A stretch of DNA of 64,000 nt from Whitmania pigra (Eukaryota; Annelida; Clitellata; Hirudinida; Haemopidae). A program made the position numbers and the translations under genes. Of this stretch, positions 13,401 through 25,971 are shown one piece after another. Position 1 is the stretch's first letter. The number at the start of each line of letters is the position of its first letter. The notes beneath the pieces are model-generated. The model saw nothing but the letters and a program-made list of their open reading frames with translations. It made no database searches and was not told the origin of the DNA. Location of the stretch: positions 186,001 through 250,000 of the forward strand of contig JAJTWR010000311.1 of assembly GCA_021613335.1 (NCBI GenBank), in the 5' to 3' direction.

Positions 13401-16400
13401 AAATAAACAGACATTTAATTAAGGAACCCCATTACACCACATTTTTCACATATGCATCAATTGACGAATTACACGAGTTGGTACCGCAATTTAACAATCA
13501 AACTTAAGTGCCATTGGAAAGACAGATAATACTGGAATACTACAGCAGTCCTAACACATGCTACCTTATTATTTTCAGCCTGATGAGTCAGTTGGTTGAA
13601 TTTTTCTGATAACATGTTCCAATGATCTTCCCACTGCTGTCGTTGATGTTCCAACCTAACCTTAGAGTTCTGAGCCATCTCCTGTTGATGAGCTTGATTA
13701 ATCAATGATTGATTGCAATCTACGACATCATTGCAATCCTTACCTGCAGTCTCTTTAGATTTTCATCAGCACAAGGAGTGAGTCCTAAAATATTTTTTTT
13801 GTTTTTCAAAATGTCCTTTTTTTTATCATTCTCTTCTACCACGACTTTCATTCTTTCATGAAACTGTTGAAAATAAATTCATTGTTTATTGTGTTGAGAA
13901 TTCAATAAGACCTGTATAAATGTAATCTCACTTGTACTATTAAACCGTTGATTCGTGAAATTTCATTTTCCGACTCTTCCACACTGGTGGACAAATCATT
14001 CAGTCTCCTCTCAAGCTCTTCCAAGTTATCAGCTTCCATCTTCTCCGAATTCTTTTGAGAAAATGCAATTGAAATTATTTTTGTTCATAATCTGTTTACT
14101 ATGCATACATTTTAAGAACTTACTACATTATTATTATTTTTATTACTATTATTATTCCAAATGGGAAAGTTAATTAACTATTTACCTTGATTTCTTGACT
14201 GCTAATATGTTCTGAAGGTAGTTCCTACAAGAACAAATGTGTTGGTTAACTGATACTAAGATATTTTATTAACTAACATATTTTATTAACTAAGATATTT
14301 TATTAACTAACATATTTTAGTAAACTTCAACATACTTCAAGAGAAGCACTGCCGCATCCCAATCTGCTAACACTTAACTTGCTTAACATGGTCGATGATA
14401 AGGATGGTTTGGTAATTTTTGAAAGGTTAGAAACTTCTTTTAGGATGGTCTTTAAGTCTCCAAATATTTGACTTTTGTCTGTGAACTGAAAAACAGTTTT
14501 ATATTATACTCTGATGCTACGCACATGGCGCTTTATAAATTAATTATTATTAATATTATTATTATTATATTATGTAAGGCCATTTAATATAATTTGAATA
14601 AAATAATTCCAAATAGAAAGAAAATAAAGTCAATCGAGCTACACCTTTCATTGTGTCATCAGTTACACTAATTTCTTTTATAAATAATAATGGTTTCACA
14701 TTCCAGTTTAAACAATAAACTGGTAAATTTAACCCCTAATGGAAAATAGACAAAATGCCCATGTCCACTGCAATACCTCAAGCTCACGGTCATTGTTCCC
14801 AGAAATAAAAACCTTCTCAACACAAGTGGTTCACCATCTCACCCAAAGTTATCAGCTTGTTTGATTGTGAGGGCATTCTCCTACTTCATGCAGTTTAATG
14901 GTTCCTTTGTTTGCTTGAGAATAACAAAATATTTCTCTCCAAATTCCATCTGGTCATTCATGTTCTTGAGTCTCTTTGAAACAATTCATGGCTTCATCAA
15001 AGCTCTTGTAATTTCTTTTGTTATTAACTCCAGTTATTGGATCTTTCATTGATAATTTCAAATCAAATCAAGAAACAGTGATTCCTATTTGTTAATGTCA
15101 TATGTACCATCATCTTTTCTTGCCAAGGATTAATTGCATCCCATCTTCTCAACTTTATTCGTTGCTATGCAGAGGTTGCTTATCATTCCTGACCCTCCAT
15201 TCTGTTGTCATTAATATTAAAAAACCCAGATCTATTCAGCAATGAAAATAAATCTTTAAATAATTCCCCAAAAACTTGATGTACTTGTGAATCTTTATTT
15301 GTGAGAACCTTGACTCTGTCCTGTTCAATAGCAAGATACGCAGAATTCTTCTCCAAAATGGATGGATAGAGGTTTTCATTGAGCTGCACTTGATTGCATA
15401 ACAGAGGAAGATAATGTGACGAGTATTTCTGTTGCTTGTCGTCTGAATGTAATAAATTTGTATTACTATGTACCTATGACTTGGGATCGAGTACTAAAGG
15501 TCAGAATAAAAGCATATATATGATGAGCACTCAAATTCTTAAGTAGTAATATCAAAAGTCTCTTAAAGGAAGCAAAACTTATCTTGCCAAAAAGCTAAAA
15601 AACACATCTAAAAATCAGTTATGCTATATAATCTGGCCTTTTTTTAAAGAAATAATTGAACAAACCTATCAATTTTTTCATAGAAGTAGGAGGCATTAAA
15701 AGTCTATCAGTCTCAAATATTTGAGTTTGTAATGAATCCTGGTAGCAAATTTTTAGTACAAAATTATTCAATAAACTTTAAAGCAAAGAATTAATTTAAC
15801 CTGTAAGAAACATAGAGGCACCCATGGAATATTTTGAGATTTATTTACTTCATTCCTTATCAAACTTTTCAAAAGAGCTTGGGGGCCTTCAAATATTCAG
15901 TGTCATATTTAATTTAACATGGTTTTGTTTAGTTTTAATTTTAATACATAGATCGATAAATAAAAAGTCAGTCAGTTACATGTATCACATCCTATATGCC
16001 ACCAAGTAAATTGGGCCCCCTTGTGTAATTTAACTTTACTTACTGAATGTTTCCTTTTGCTCTTCAATGTGTCTCTTTGGTAACTTGCTAATGAGAAACA
16101 AAAATACTCTCCTTATTTCAGCTACATTAGAGTATAGAAATGTATGGTATCCAAGTTCACCCTGGTATCCAAATGTCTGCAGTAATTTATTAACATATTA
16201 CGATGACAATAAAAACATAAAACAAATTAGACATTAGATATATTAAACATATTTATCAAGGGAACAATCACCTTGATGATGTCTGCAAGGCTTGTTCCAA
16301 TTCTATATCTCGCAGCCATATTAGGAGGAAGTCTACTTTGAAATTGGATGGATGGATCGATTAGATTGATGCACTGTGCCACCGCACCAACAATCATGTC

Positions 16401-16666
16401 AGCGTCCATTTGGTCAATACCATGTTTCAAATCACTAGTGCAATAATAAGACAAAGTCTCAAATATTAATTTTCATCTAGTCAAGAGCTCAAAAATTTAG
16501 CTACGCCCCCCGGTAACGGAAAATAAGTTGTATCATGTATAATGTTAAATATGATCGTGTTAAGTAACAAGAGCTCTGCAAAAGTTTGTAAATATTAAGT
16601 TTCGAAAAGTTCTAACCATCCGATAGAATTCAAGGTTCGTATTATTATTCCGTCAGCCTCGTCCAT
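10450..16666 (-). CDS. CCDC22: CCDC22 homologue (CCC/Commander complex subunit)
   Basis: Fifteen exons join in phase to 535 aa: 16617-16666, 16272-16434, 16044-16176, 15285-15442, 14336-14485, 14186-14224, 13932-14051, 13744-13863, 13565-13681, 12983-13084, 12785-12892, 12625-12720, 12501-12560, 12258-12332, 10450-10566. The start MDEADGIIIRTLNSIG and the segment GYQGELGYHTFLYS match the CCDC22 N-terminal calponin-homology-like domain. The C-terminal half is coiled coil with the family hallmarks SAYTQRILEIV, EINNLSG and KDVSDLEEQ. Human CCDC22 is 627 aa; the shortfall lies in the variable linker, where the exon 4 donor (15285) was chosen because it alone restores phase 0. CCDC22 binds COMMD proteins and CCDC93 and acts in endosomal recycling, copper transporter trafficking and NF-kB control. 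The last intron (10567-12257) consists mostly of a minisatellite. The gene converges tail-to-tail with the carbonic anhydrase-related gene, about 210 bp apart. Confidence 0.92.
10583..12110. repeat. 38-bp minisatellite, 40 complete copies
   Basis: From 10583 to 12102 there are exactly 40 units of 38 bp (1520 bp), followed by 8 bp of a 41st. Units are nearly identical. The main variable site is AAG[T/C/A]TGG: the first 15 or so units all carry T, while T, C and A forms alternate in the units after about 11160. Rare other changes occur near 10841 and 11222. The array fills the last intron of the CCDC22 homologue and ends 16 bp from its 3' splice acceptor. It is a direct tandem array with no spacers, so it is not a CRISPR array. 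Confidence 0.97.
14250..14322. repeat. ~18-bp tandem repeat
   Basis: About four copies of AACTAA[C/G]ATATTTTATT in an intron of the CCDC22 homologue. Confidence 0.7.
14515..14575. mobile_element. LINE 3' tail fragment (possible)
   Basis: ATGGCGCTTTATAAATTAAT followed by (ATT)n resembles the GCGCTnTATAA-(ATT)n 3' ends of L2/CR1-like LINEs. It would be a severely 5'-truncated copy on the + strand. Confidence 0.35.
14850..15060 (-). pseudogene. Decayed coding fragment, family unknown
   Basis: Minus-strand reading gives protein-like stretches (KDPITGVNNKRNYKSFDEAM, then a frame change, then GEKYFVILKQTKEPLNC) broken by stops. It sits between exons 4 and 5 of the CCDC22 homologue but matches no part of that protein. 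It could be a processed pseudogene or transposon remnant. Confidence 0.25.
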
Positions 16667-16940
16667 CGTTAACCAACCCGGTAAAACACAAGCATTTCAA
16701 GATCGAATCTTCGGATAAGTGGCCCAACCAATAGAAAAAGTGCATGAATATTAATAGAAAAAAAATCATAATCAATGAAGCCATCAGCATTCGCTTGAAA
16801 ACTTCTAAGTTACACAATTAACGCGCTTTCTCTAAGACATTAAAAATAAAGACCCCATCCACCTTAAAATTCGCAATATGAGTAAAGGTAACAAATGTTT
16901 CAAAATTATATTAATTTATGCATCTATCAGCAAGTGACTC

Positions 16941-16994
16941 ATTTTACTTATTTGATTAAAGTCCGTTGCATAACTAAGATGATTTGGACTTACA
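16941..16994 (-). mobile_element. Mini-retroposon copy A, with 12-bp target-site duplication
   Basis: On the minus strand it begins near AAGTCCAAATCATCTTAGTT, continues ATGCAACGGACTTTAATC and ends in AAATAAGTAAAAT. Identical 12-bp repeats AGCAAGTGACTC flank it at 16929-16940 and 16995-17006. The flanking duplication plus A-rich tail is the signature of LINE-type target-primed integration. Confidence 0.75.
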
Positions 16995-17229
16995 AGCAAG
17001 TGACTCGCCTTTTTAAAGATGCTTATTATTCCTAACGGGAGGAGTTATGTATTGTCACATGCTTATGTGGTGCAATTTTCTATTTTTTTAATTTTTATAT
17101 TATTCAATTTACTTTAATAAGTTTATGCCTAAAGTATTTAATTATATTATGTAACAATGTTTATATGTTTTGAACTAGCCTGATTTAGTGTCATTTATCA
17201 AACCCTTTTAATTCCTGTAGTTGATGGAT

Positions 17230-17580
17230 GGATATGAATGGATTATCTAGCGTCAGTCCTGGATTTAGGGGTGGTCGGAGTGTGTCACTGCAAAGAGGCC
17301 TCCACCCATCCCGCCGACCAAAAAATGGCCAACCAACTGCACCGGAGCCTCCACCTAGTTAAATCCGGCTATAAAGTGAACCTTATGGCTAAGGCTGCGC
17401 CTCTCATGATGTCAGCACGGATTCGAACCCCGTTAATAAAACACATCAGATCAATAAGCTGTAGTTTTTCCCACTTAGTCGACATACTGCTTGCTGATCG
17501 ATTACTGGTGTAAGAATAAGAAAAACGTCCGCTCAATGCGGAAGTCGAAACTGGCCAGTCAACCCCGACTAATAAAGTAA
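17230..17580 (-). mobile_element. tRNA-derived SINE-like sequence (possible)
   Basis: The minus strand carries GGGGTTCGAATCC, a good RNA polymerase III B-box as in a tRNA T-arm, with TCGACTAAGTGG about 55 bases upstream as a weak A-box candidate. The interval is more GC-rich than its surroundings. An open frame at 17238-17513 (+) has no recognisable domain and is treated as incidental. Confidence 0.3.
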
Positions 17581-18055
17581 CTTTGTTGCTTCAAAGCTTG
17601 CTTGAATGATTTTTCATCAAACAAAGTAGAGAAAATAGAGACTGGTTTGCAACAGAAAGTGGACCGTTGTATTTAATAGAGCTTGTTATGATGAAAATTT
17701 AAAGTATTGCGTTGTATGGTAACGTGCAGGGACCGAGTTACCCAGTTGGAGGCTTTGCATATTTTTATTGACTTATTCTGTGTCGAATGACAAAAAGTAA
17801 GTTCATTTACAAATGTTCCTACTGATAACTTGACTTCTGGGCAGCATCTTAGAGACGTAAGCGGAAATGTAGGAGAGATATGGGAAAAATGTACTGACGT
17901 AGCGTGGTTTTCCTACAATAACAAAATATAACTGTTTTTAATTGCAAGAAAGTCACTTCATTAAAAATAATGCAAATTCAGTTAGTATCTTCTGCAGAAA
18001 CTTTAATATTTAAACTATTATTATATTAAACCAATAAATCATGTTGGAAAATTAT

Positions 18056-18370
18056 ATTGAGCGGTATACAATTAAAAATTTTGAAATTGTTAGTTTGTTT
18101 CTTGACACTCTGACTTGGACGGGGTTCCTCAACGGACCACATATATGGCACCCACGAGCTGGTAAAAGCCAATTCACCCTCAAATCTATTACCAACCGTG
18201 ACCATGTCATGAGGCTCATCTTTATAAAATAGAAGGAACGTATCCTCCTCGCTCTTCTCTTCATCAAGGGCACTTGACTCCTAAGGATAACCTCTGGCAT
18301 TCAGAGGATACGATATTGGGATGTTAGAAAGACCTTCTGCATCACCAGATCCCTTGAATCCCCTTCGACT
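18056..18370 (-). pseudogene. Decayed coding fragment with in-frame stop, family unknown
   Basis: The minus strand reads about 100 protein-like codons (GFKGSGDAEGLSNIPISYPL ... DEEKSEEDTFLLFYKDEPHD ... WVPYMWSVEEPRP) interrupted by one TAG. Composition is unlike the AT-rich background. No introns or flanking splice signals support a live gene, so a processed pseudogene or decayed transposon gene is more likely. I cannot name the parent. Confidence 0.35.
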
Positions 18371-18465
18371 TATTTCTGCAACCATTCATTTTCGAAGTCT
18401 TTCTGCATGAATCACTCGCTATAATCTACTATTCACATCAAACAAGGCCCACAAATAATTCTGTT

Positions 18466-18530
18466 TAGGGCCGATTACATTTTAGACGATTAAAATTTTT
18501 AACGATTAATTGATTAAATCCGAAGCCCTA
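18466..18530. mobile_element. Very short hAT-like element
   Basis: Ends TAGGGCCGATTAC and (minus strand) TAGGGCTTCGGAT face each other only about 60 bp apart, with ATTAATTG/AACGATTAA motifs inside. This resembles an extreme internal deletion derivative of the hAT ends seen elsewhere in the window. No clear 8-bp duplication was found. Confidence 0.4.
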
Positions 18531-18691
18531 ATAAAGAATAAATTTTATACATATTATGTAACACAAAATAGTAACATTTATGGTTATTGGATAAAACTAT
18601 ACATACTCTATGATGCTCTATACAGAAATATCACTGCCTCAAAGGAATTGTGACGTTAACAAATTGAAATCACAAATATTTTGCTTATTCG

Positions 18692-21600
18692 ATGATACGC
18701 TGTTTAAATATTCTATTTTTGCTTCATTTAATATTACTACAAACACAGTCGTTAATTAGAAGGCTGGATAAATATGAAAAGGAGTCATTTGTTGTTTCAC
18801 TCAACTTTTACAGGGCAGCCATTTCAAACCCTACGGCAGCAAATATGAACTTCCTCGTAATACTGACAGAAATATGTATAACAACATAAGAATTACTGTC
18901 GTTATTAATCATTAATCGATCAACATTACATCAGTAGACCGATACAAATATTGATGTAATGCGTTAATACTTACAGAAGTGGAACACTACTTTGGAGGAA
19001 AAGGCAGCTTTTATTTCTCATGAATGCTATTTTTTTATGGAAGCTCCTCCTGGAGAAAATTATGATATAATTTCTGAAGCCGTTTCAGGTTCAGATCAAT
19101 AAATATCTCCTCATTTACTTTCCAAATACTTTACATAAAGTTTCAAAGCTTTTTTTGTGCTCGACTTTTTCCAAATTGCCCGGAAAATTAGCTAAGATCT
19201 AAATGAGTTCTCAGTCTTAATTAACAATTACATAAAAGTTGTTTTAACAATTATAAATTGTAAGACTGTATGCAAAAAAATTTTTTTTAAACATTGTAGT
19301 TCACTTTTATGAATTCAAATATTCAATTATCAACTGAATTGTGAGTTATCTATTTTCAGCAAAAAATACTTTTATTATCAGTGACTTCTTTGAATCTATC
19401 TACGCCTATGGGAAGAGATTTTACAATTTTACTAGCAAAGTCCATTGCAAAAATCTTCCTGGGAGCTATAGGATGTGTCACTATTTTAAGGTGAGTTCTT
19501 GGGAATGGACAAATTTATTTTAAATATATTAAGCGCTACATATGTTTAGATGGCATTTGCTCGATACCGTTCGTTTGGTTGCAATGTTGCTTATTGTCCA
19601 CATTACGGAAACAGGATTCGAGCTTGTTTAAAGTCATGCATCTCAATTGTTTGTCTGTTCTCTCCAAGGTTTGGAGAATTTAAAAATTTCTATTACATAG
19701 AATGTAAATTCTAGATAAACAATCTTAGTGTGAACGAATTCTGACCATATATATGGTATAAAGTATATCCATGGATTGTGAACATTTTTGAAGATGAAAG
19801 ACATCGCACAAATGATTGAGTCATTCCACTTCAAATGGATTTCACACAGTCGCGCCTTAACAAGATATGGAACGCATTGAGGCGACTGGACCTTTGCTTC
19901 TGGATCTTACGAGCATCTTACATTCATCTTGGAGACATGTATGGGAAAATCTGGTTCGATACTGAGCATTATGATGTTCCTTCAGTTCTCGTAGTGGAAC
20001 TCGAGGTACGAACTACCATTACATAGGAGTCTAAATGAGCAAGCAATCAGAACACGACTAAGTAATTCAAATAATCGCGGGTACGTGATCGAGTCTAATC
20101 AAATGAAGTAACTAACCCGACTGAGTAACGTTAGCATCTGACTCCAACTAGCCGGACGATAGCTCGAGTGCTTTACTGCTAAAGGCATCTTTCTAGCAAG
20201 TTTTTACCATTCAGTCCCAATCACTTGCGTTTTGAAAAGTTACTTGAATGCCAGGTGAGGTATTTAGTGTTGCATAATGTTCATCTAAATACCCGCATGC
20301 CGACCTATCACTGGTTGTTTAGATCGATTAGTTTCTCACCAAAAGTAAATTGCTTGACAAGCAGGACAGATGCCGTTCTAATCATGACGTGGCATCACTT
20401 TAGAAACATGAACTCAATAGTTCAAATCTAATAAATGAAGCACTTCAGGAGAAGAAGTCCGTAGTTCAACAAAAAAAAACAAGAAAACTGAATGAGGCCT
20501 TCAGGGCCATTAAGCCGATAAACCAAAAAGAACACCAGGAGCGTTGCAATTGCTATTAGCCGATCTTATGAGTGCTGGGGATCTTTTTAAACGATTCACC
20601 AATTTTAAGCACCCGTTCGGCCAACCTGCAGGCAAACCTTAGAGAGCGTCAGGCAACATGGTCGAAGGAGCTTACTAGAGCTCCATATCTCTAGCTGTTG
20701 GAGTTTCTGACATCATTTTGTAATAACATTATTATATAAAACATTTTTAATCAATTTATAGCGTATATTATATTATATTTTTATATCTCGATGATGATGA
20801 AATAAACCAGAAGCCAAGTTTCGAGCACCATGCTTCAAGACACCACATTCTAGCAATATGTTTCTTTTCTAGTTCACGAGACAACGTCTTCAGAGAATAT
20901 GGCCACGAATTAATGGTGCAACCGTATAAAGAGGGTCCATCGTGTTCCCAGTGTTTCAGTAACCATGGGTTATGCATTTCAAAACTATGTAGTAAGCATT
21001 ACTTATCAGATACGGATATTAAGGCAATGTATGTCTGATGGACAGATTAATCGTTAAAAATTTTAATTATTTTAATCGGTATTTTTTCAATATGTTAATT
21101 TTAATGGTCTTCTTAATTCTGGTTAAATGCCCCCCTCATAATCACTGTTATGTAACTAGAAGGTGAACGGCGAGTATTGAAAATTACGTGGCAGTTAAGC
21201 ATCTCAGAGGAAAGTTGGGCAAGCATTTGTGTTTATGAGATACATGCTCATGAAATAGAAGTTAATTAAATACATACAATCTAAATGCTCTTGGCAAAGT
21301 AGTTTGTCAGAGTAGTTTATCTTCGGCATATCCTCTCAAATACCAAGACGTTGCCGACAATGAACAGCAGAAGAGTTCTGAAGCAAATTTCAAAAGTGAA
21401 TTTCTTGTCTTGTCAGACACACAAGCCTGTAAGCGACAAACTTTACGCAGACATGGAAGTCGCTTTAGTTCACTGTATTACCAGCTCAGAACAAACGACT
21501 TTAATTGTGGAAGACGATGGACTGCGGACAGCTCTTCCAAACCAGACCTACAACTTGTCAAGTCGACGCAAATCGATACTGATTGCTGAGATGTACAAGG

Positions 21601-22175
21601 AAAAGTTAGCAGAGCATGTGAAAGTTGTGGAAAGTATTCACAGCATGTCTACTTGCTTCCTATGGTTGACTAAGCAATGTCCAAATCGTCTCAGTTATGC
21701 AATCAAATAAATAAAAGGACTACAGCTAAGTCTAAGAGTTGCGATACAACAAGATTGACTAAAAGTGGTTGGAATATAAGTGAAGCATAATTAATTGAAT
21801 TTAATCGATTAAAATAAATTTCGATTAATCGATCCAACAAAAAATTAATCGTTCGCAGTCCTAAATAACGACAATATATTATTACATTTTTCATTATCGA
21901 CACTTTATTGTAACGGAATATTATTATTAAAAACTAATAGAAATAATATTATTGTGGGACGTAAGTAATTAGTCAATCTTTTATAAGTGAATCGAAAAAC
22001 TACTGGTTAAATGAATTTCAAATGATCAAACATTTTAATCGATACATTAATAGTAATTTAAACCATAGTAATTGAATATATAAGTACAATTTATTTAGGA
22101 TCCCATCCACCATGTGAAGAAGTACCAGGATGTGACAAGCTTATGGTGTCGACTTGCTTTTGCAGCATAGGTTAG
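18692..22175 (+). CDS. Secreted CAP-domain (CRISP/antigen 5/PR-1) protein
   Basis: Six exons join in phase: 18692-18856, 18977-19088, 19360-19490, 19550-19632, 20873-20991, 22099-22175 (TAG), giving 228 aa. Residues 1-20 form a signal peptide (MIRCLNILFLLHLILLQTQS). The CAP fold follows: helix 1 with FYRAAISNPTAANM, then KWNTTLEEKA, GENYD, a Glu in DFFESIYAYG, the CAP1-like motif MCHYFK, FGCNVAYC, and the C-terminal Cys-rich PYKEGPSCSQC. A final Cys-rich exon (PPCEEVPGCDKL, CFC) resembles a hinge or small extra domain. The first CAP histidine is missing and GHYTQ has become CHYFK, so the usual metal-binding tetrad is incomplete. The exon 4 donor (19632) is one of two phase-equivalent choices. 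Intron 5 contains a hAT relic. CAP proteins are extracellular; the substrate or partner is unknown here. Confidence 0.82.
21040..21870 (+). mobile_element. hAT element relic with BED-type transposase fragment
   Basis: An open reading at 21351-21710 contains VEDDGLRTAL, LSSRRKSILIAEMYKEKL and, after a change, STCFLWL, in the order found in the N-terminal half of Ac/ZBED-type hAT transposases (VEDEGF ... LPSRK ... TTDxWTS). ATTAATCG-rich ends flank it: ACAGATTAATCGTTAAAAAT on the left, and TTAGGACTGCGAACGATTAA read on minus at the right. The RNase H-like catalytic core and C-terminus are absent, so it is dead. It lies in intron 5 of the CAP gene. Confidence 0.6.
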
Positions 22176-25100
22176 AATTAGCAATCGAGTCTATATTCAG
22201 ATAGTGAGGGTGTTGTAAATTCTGCAATATGGGTTATCAAATATCTTACATCAAAGCTGTCCTACCTTTAAGTTATAGTTTCCCTAACAGAAGCATGTTT
22301 AAATGTGACTTGCCAATTTTTAACAATTAATATGAATCTAGAGATGTCAACTACTTAACTATTTTTTCGAACAAAAATTAGATTAAGAATTTCTAGAAGG
22401 AATTAACAATCATTAAATTATAAGGTAGGCGTTTATAAAAGATACAGAAAAACAAAATTTGAAATTGGATTTATAAAACCAATTCAGTTGGAGGAAATAA
22501 TAATTTTGAAATAAAAGCAGACTTAAGTCTAAATCTTAAGCTAATCTATGCAAACTCTGCACTTTTCATTTTTAAGCTTACTTATAAAAGACTGGATTTT
22601 TCTAGTGGTCGACTTAAAATTAAAGAAACACGTTCACAATTCTAATACAACTTCAATTAGAGAAGATATCAACAATTTAAATTTATAAAGATTTAATAAG
22701 ATTAAATTTAATAATTTAAGCGAAAACGAAATTCAAACAAATATGGCAAAAGGACGTAATGGCTAAATTTTATTAAATTCCATCGTTTTACATAAATTTT
22801 CGGCGGGCAAATACATTTGGACTGAACAGCCTTACTTCCAGTCGGTGTTTATCCAAGACTTGCACATTCAGCAAAATTACTAAAGAGAAATTTAACAAAA
22901 TAACCAGCTTAACTCCCAGAGATGATTTAGGTTTAAGTGCAAAAATCTTAGGTTTAAGTTGAAACTTTGAATTTATAGAAACTATAACTGTTTCAGGTTG
23001 CACACTCCGGCCATTTCGGACGTTTTTAAGTATATGGACGATTCTAAAGCTTAAGCTTTTGTTCTAAAGCTTTGATAATTGCGTTGGTGTCAAATATTAA
23101 TTGTTGTTTGTGTTCTAAATACATTTAACAAATGAAAATGAAAATATTTATATTGAGTGAGATGCTTGGAATTTAGCTTTTTTGAGATTTAGATTTTTCT
23201 TCTCTTTTTTTTCTGTTCGCATTTCCAGACCAAAGATGTTTTACGCAATAGTTGTACTGTTATTTGTTAGATTTATTAAATAGATACAAAAATAACGAAG
23301 TTTTAATGAGGCTTTAAATTTGTAGTGAATTCTCTGGATTCTGAGCGAAAAAGAGAACTTTAGCCATCGTTTAAATATCATTATCACTGGTATCACCCGT
23401 TGTATTTATTTCTTCAAAAATGTGATTGTTTAAGTTCATAAACTATAAGTCTAAAAATTCAAAATGATAGTTAGTGCTGTTCATTCGCATGCATAACAAG
23501 TGAATTGCATGATGCGGCCTGATAAACTACCTTGGCACCTTGAAGAGAAATTAAATCTCAAACAGGAAAGACAGGGGAAAAAACATTTCTAGAAAGAAAT
23601 GTGTGCAATGAAAATGTTTAAATAGACTCAAGTGAGGCCATGCATAAGAAAACTAGAAGCATCAGAAGTCTGGTTTGAAACAATCAACAGTGCGTTGAAG
23701 GTCTTAGGAGGCGAAGGATATCCTAGCTATAAAACAGTAGCTCGGTTTTAGCTACTTTGCAACAAATTTATTGTCAGAGAGTGGAGTGGATGTTAAATTA
23801 ATTCCTGCCACTGGGAGGTTTACGGAAACCGAGATTTGAGAAGCGCTAAGTTTTTGTGGCTGAGAGAAGGACGATATAAGATTCGTTAGATCATCAGAGA
23901 CGTTGCATTCCAAGGGTGCATTAATAATTGTGTTAAATATAATAACACTGTAATAGTACATTAGAAAAATACATTAATGATATTAATGTTCCCAGCATGA
24001 CAAATATAGGAATAATAAAAATAAATTTGATTAAGACAAATTTATCAGTCTTTGTTACATCAGGTGGTCTGATCGAGTGTCATAAAATAAGTTGCGGTGA
24101 AACATCTGCCTGACCAGACAAAGAAAGGAAGGTTTCAACGAGGTATCATGTAGCCACGCCTACTTCTTACGATAAACGAAATGAGAAGTTAACATAATTT
24201 AAGTCCAAAGCTGGTTTGCTGCAGTGCTGGTGTAAGAAAAAGTGAAAGGAAAAGCTCCCTTAATTGATGATAATTAATTTATTAACCGGTAGATACGTGG
24301 CTTTAATAGGTAGAAGTAGTTTGTTGATATAGTCAATGGCGTAGCTAGGAAGGGGTAAGAAGGGCGCTTAAGGGGCGCGAACTTGATAATGTTAAGCACG
24401 GGGAAGGGATAAACATTGGATTAGAAATAATGTTAAAGGAAGACGCTAAATTATCAGTTTCTGCCCTGGCATAGAAGCCCTCTTAACTAAGCCTCTGAAA
24501 ACAGTTTCTTTTATTCCTAGTCGACGATAGCCTCATAAAGAAATCCCAGCACGACGTTGCTTGAGATCATGCAAGGTCACGAAAGAACCGACAGATGTCG
24601 GTCGCATGTTCTTTGTTAGATAAGTACAGAAATGTAAAATTTTATTTGATTCAAGTTATTGATCAATTTTGGTAATCTACTTTGATGATTATTAACACTA
24701 TTCGATATGAAAATAATAATTTCAGTATGAACAAAACAAGAATCTTGCGAGTTTTTAGCAATAGCTAAAGTCTCTGCATGCACCAACTTTCATTTTTCTA
24801 TCCTTCAGGCCAACCTGATTTGATTTTTAAAATCACAAAGGAGAGATTACAACCTTTCTCACGCCACGAGCATTGGCATTGAACATAAAATTATAATCTT
24901 GAGAAACGTCGTCAATCGAAAGAATATTTTGGGAAGGATTACTTCACTAAAAACTGATTTTCACATAGTTGCGAAGCTTGGGATTGTAAGACGGTTTTCA
25001 ATACTTTGACAAAATAGTTTGATTCTTAAGATTGATAGATTTCATTTACTAACTACCAAGCTATGAGGTTCTTCTTGATTTTTGTCATTATTTTCGCAAA

Positions 25101-25971
25101 AAAACTTAGAAATGCTTCTAAAAACACACCTCCATGTCTAATAAAAAAATCAGTCAAAAATTAGCTTACAAGGCATCATAGTTCTCATTCAGTGCGAAAG
25201 GTTTGCCGTAATGGTTCTCAAACAAGAATCGAATTTTTAATTTTGAATGGAATGCTTCCATTCAATTATGAGGAGCTTCCACTGTGGTCGAAACTGGTTT
25301 AATTATAAATAGGTTTATTTGAACGAAGTGCTTTGCACGGAATCACCTTAATCAGGTTTCTGCGTTGTCTCCTGTCTTCTCTTTGGTATCTTTCATCCGC
25401 ATTGAGAAATTGCAATGATTTTAGTTTTGTTCTAATGTTCCAAACATTTAATCAAACAGCATTCAAATTTTAACTATATCAGTCAAAAATAGATACGATG
25501 AGGGACCTTCCGAGAAATAGCACCGAAAACAAATATCTTTAAAACCCGTTTTCAAAAATAATAAGGTGAAAATGTTGATGATGATGACGATGATGATGAT
25601 ATCCTGTATTTCTTCCCTTTGTTCGTCACTTTCCTTCTAGTTCATATTATATTGCTCATCGGTCAACGACAAGCAGAGAATTTTATTTGATGAATATGTT
25701 TATATATTTGGCAAATATTTTATATGGTGTAGATTGAATCATTTTGCTGTAAATTTTATCAAATATGGTCTATTAATAGCCTTTGTCAAGCTAGGCTATA
25801 ATTTTGTGAATGAACCGATTGGCTATAAAGCAGCTCGTGAACTTTAGATTTCAGTTGCTTATTAGTCCGGCGTGGTTGGTTGCATCGTGGAACCATTGGT
25901 TTGTATTTAAAATAATTACATTGTTATTTATTTCGTAAAGTATTATTATCAGTGAATTTCTTAATTTAAGA
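22176..25971. other. Intergenic with hAT debris
   Basis: No live gene seen. At about 23500-23640 (+) the peptide MRPDKLPWHLEEKLNLKQ resembles the zinc-finger region of Charlie/SCAND3-type hAT transposases, with stops nearby. Around 24335-24400 the phrase ATGGCGTAGCTAGGAAGGGG resembles a common DNA-transposon end. The rest is AT-rich without recognisable features. Confidence 0.45.

Larger units (their letters stand above)
16667..18691. other. Intergenic between CCDC22 homologue and CAP gene
   Basis: This is a divergent promoter interval without a supported complete gene. It holds a mini-retroposon copy (16941-16994), a possible SINE (about 17230-17580), a decayed minus-strand coding fragment (18056-18370) and a short hAT-like element (18466-18530), each listed separately. 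Confidence 0.5.

Noticed and set aside
10450..16666. NUF2 or another coiled-coil kinetochore protein
   Set aside because: The N-terminal MDEADG and C-terminal AYTQRILEIV / DLEEQ motifs fit CCDC22, not NUF2.
17238..17513. 91-codon plus-strand open frame
   Set aside because: No domain or splice context. The region has a tRNA-like B-box on the minus strand and looks like repeat DNA.
19835..20005. Possible extra CAP-gene exon (KIWNALRRLDLCFWILR...)
   Set aside because: It resembles no part of a CAP protein and including it breaks the phase between exons 4 and 5.
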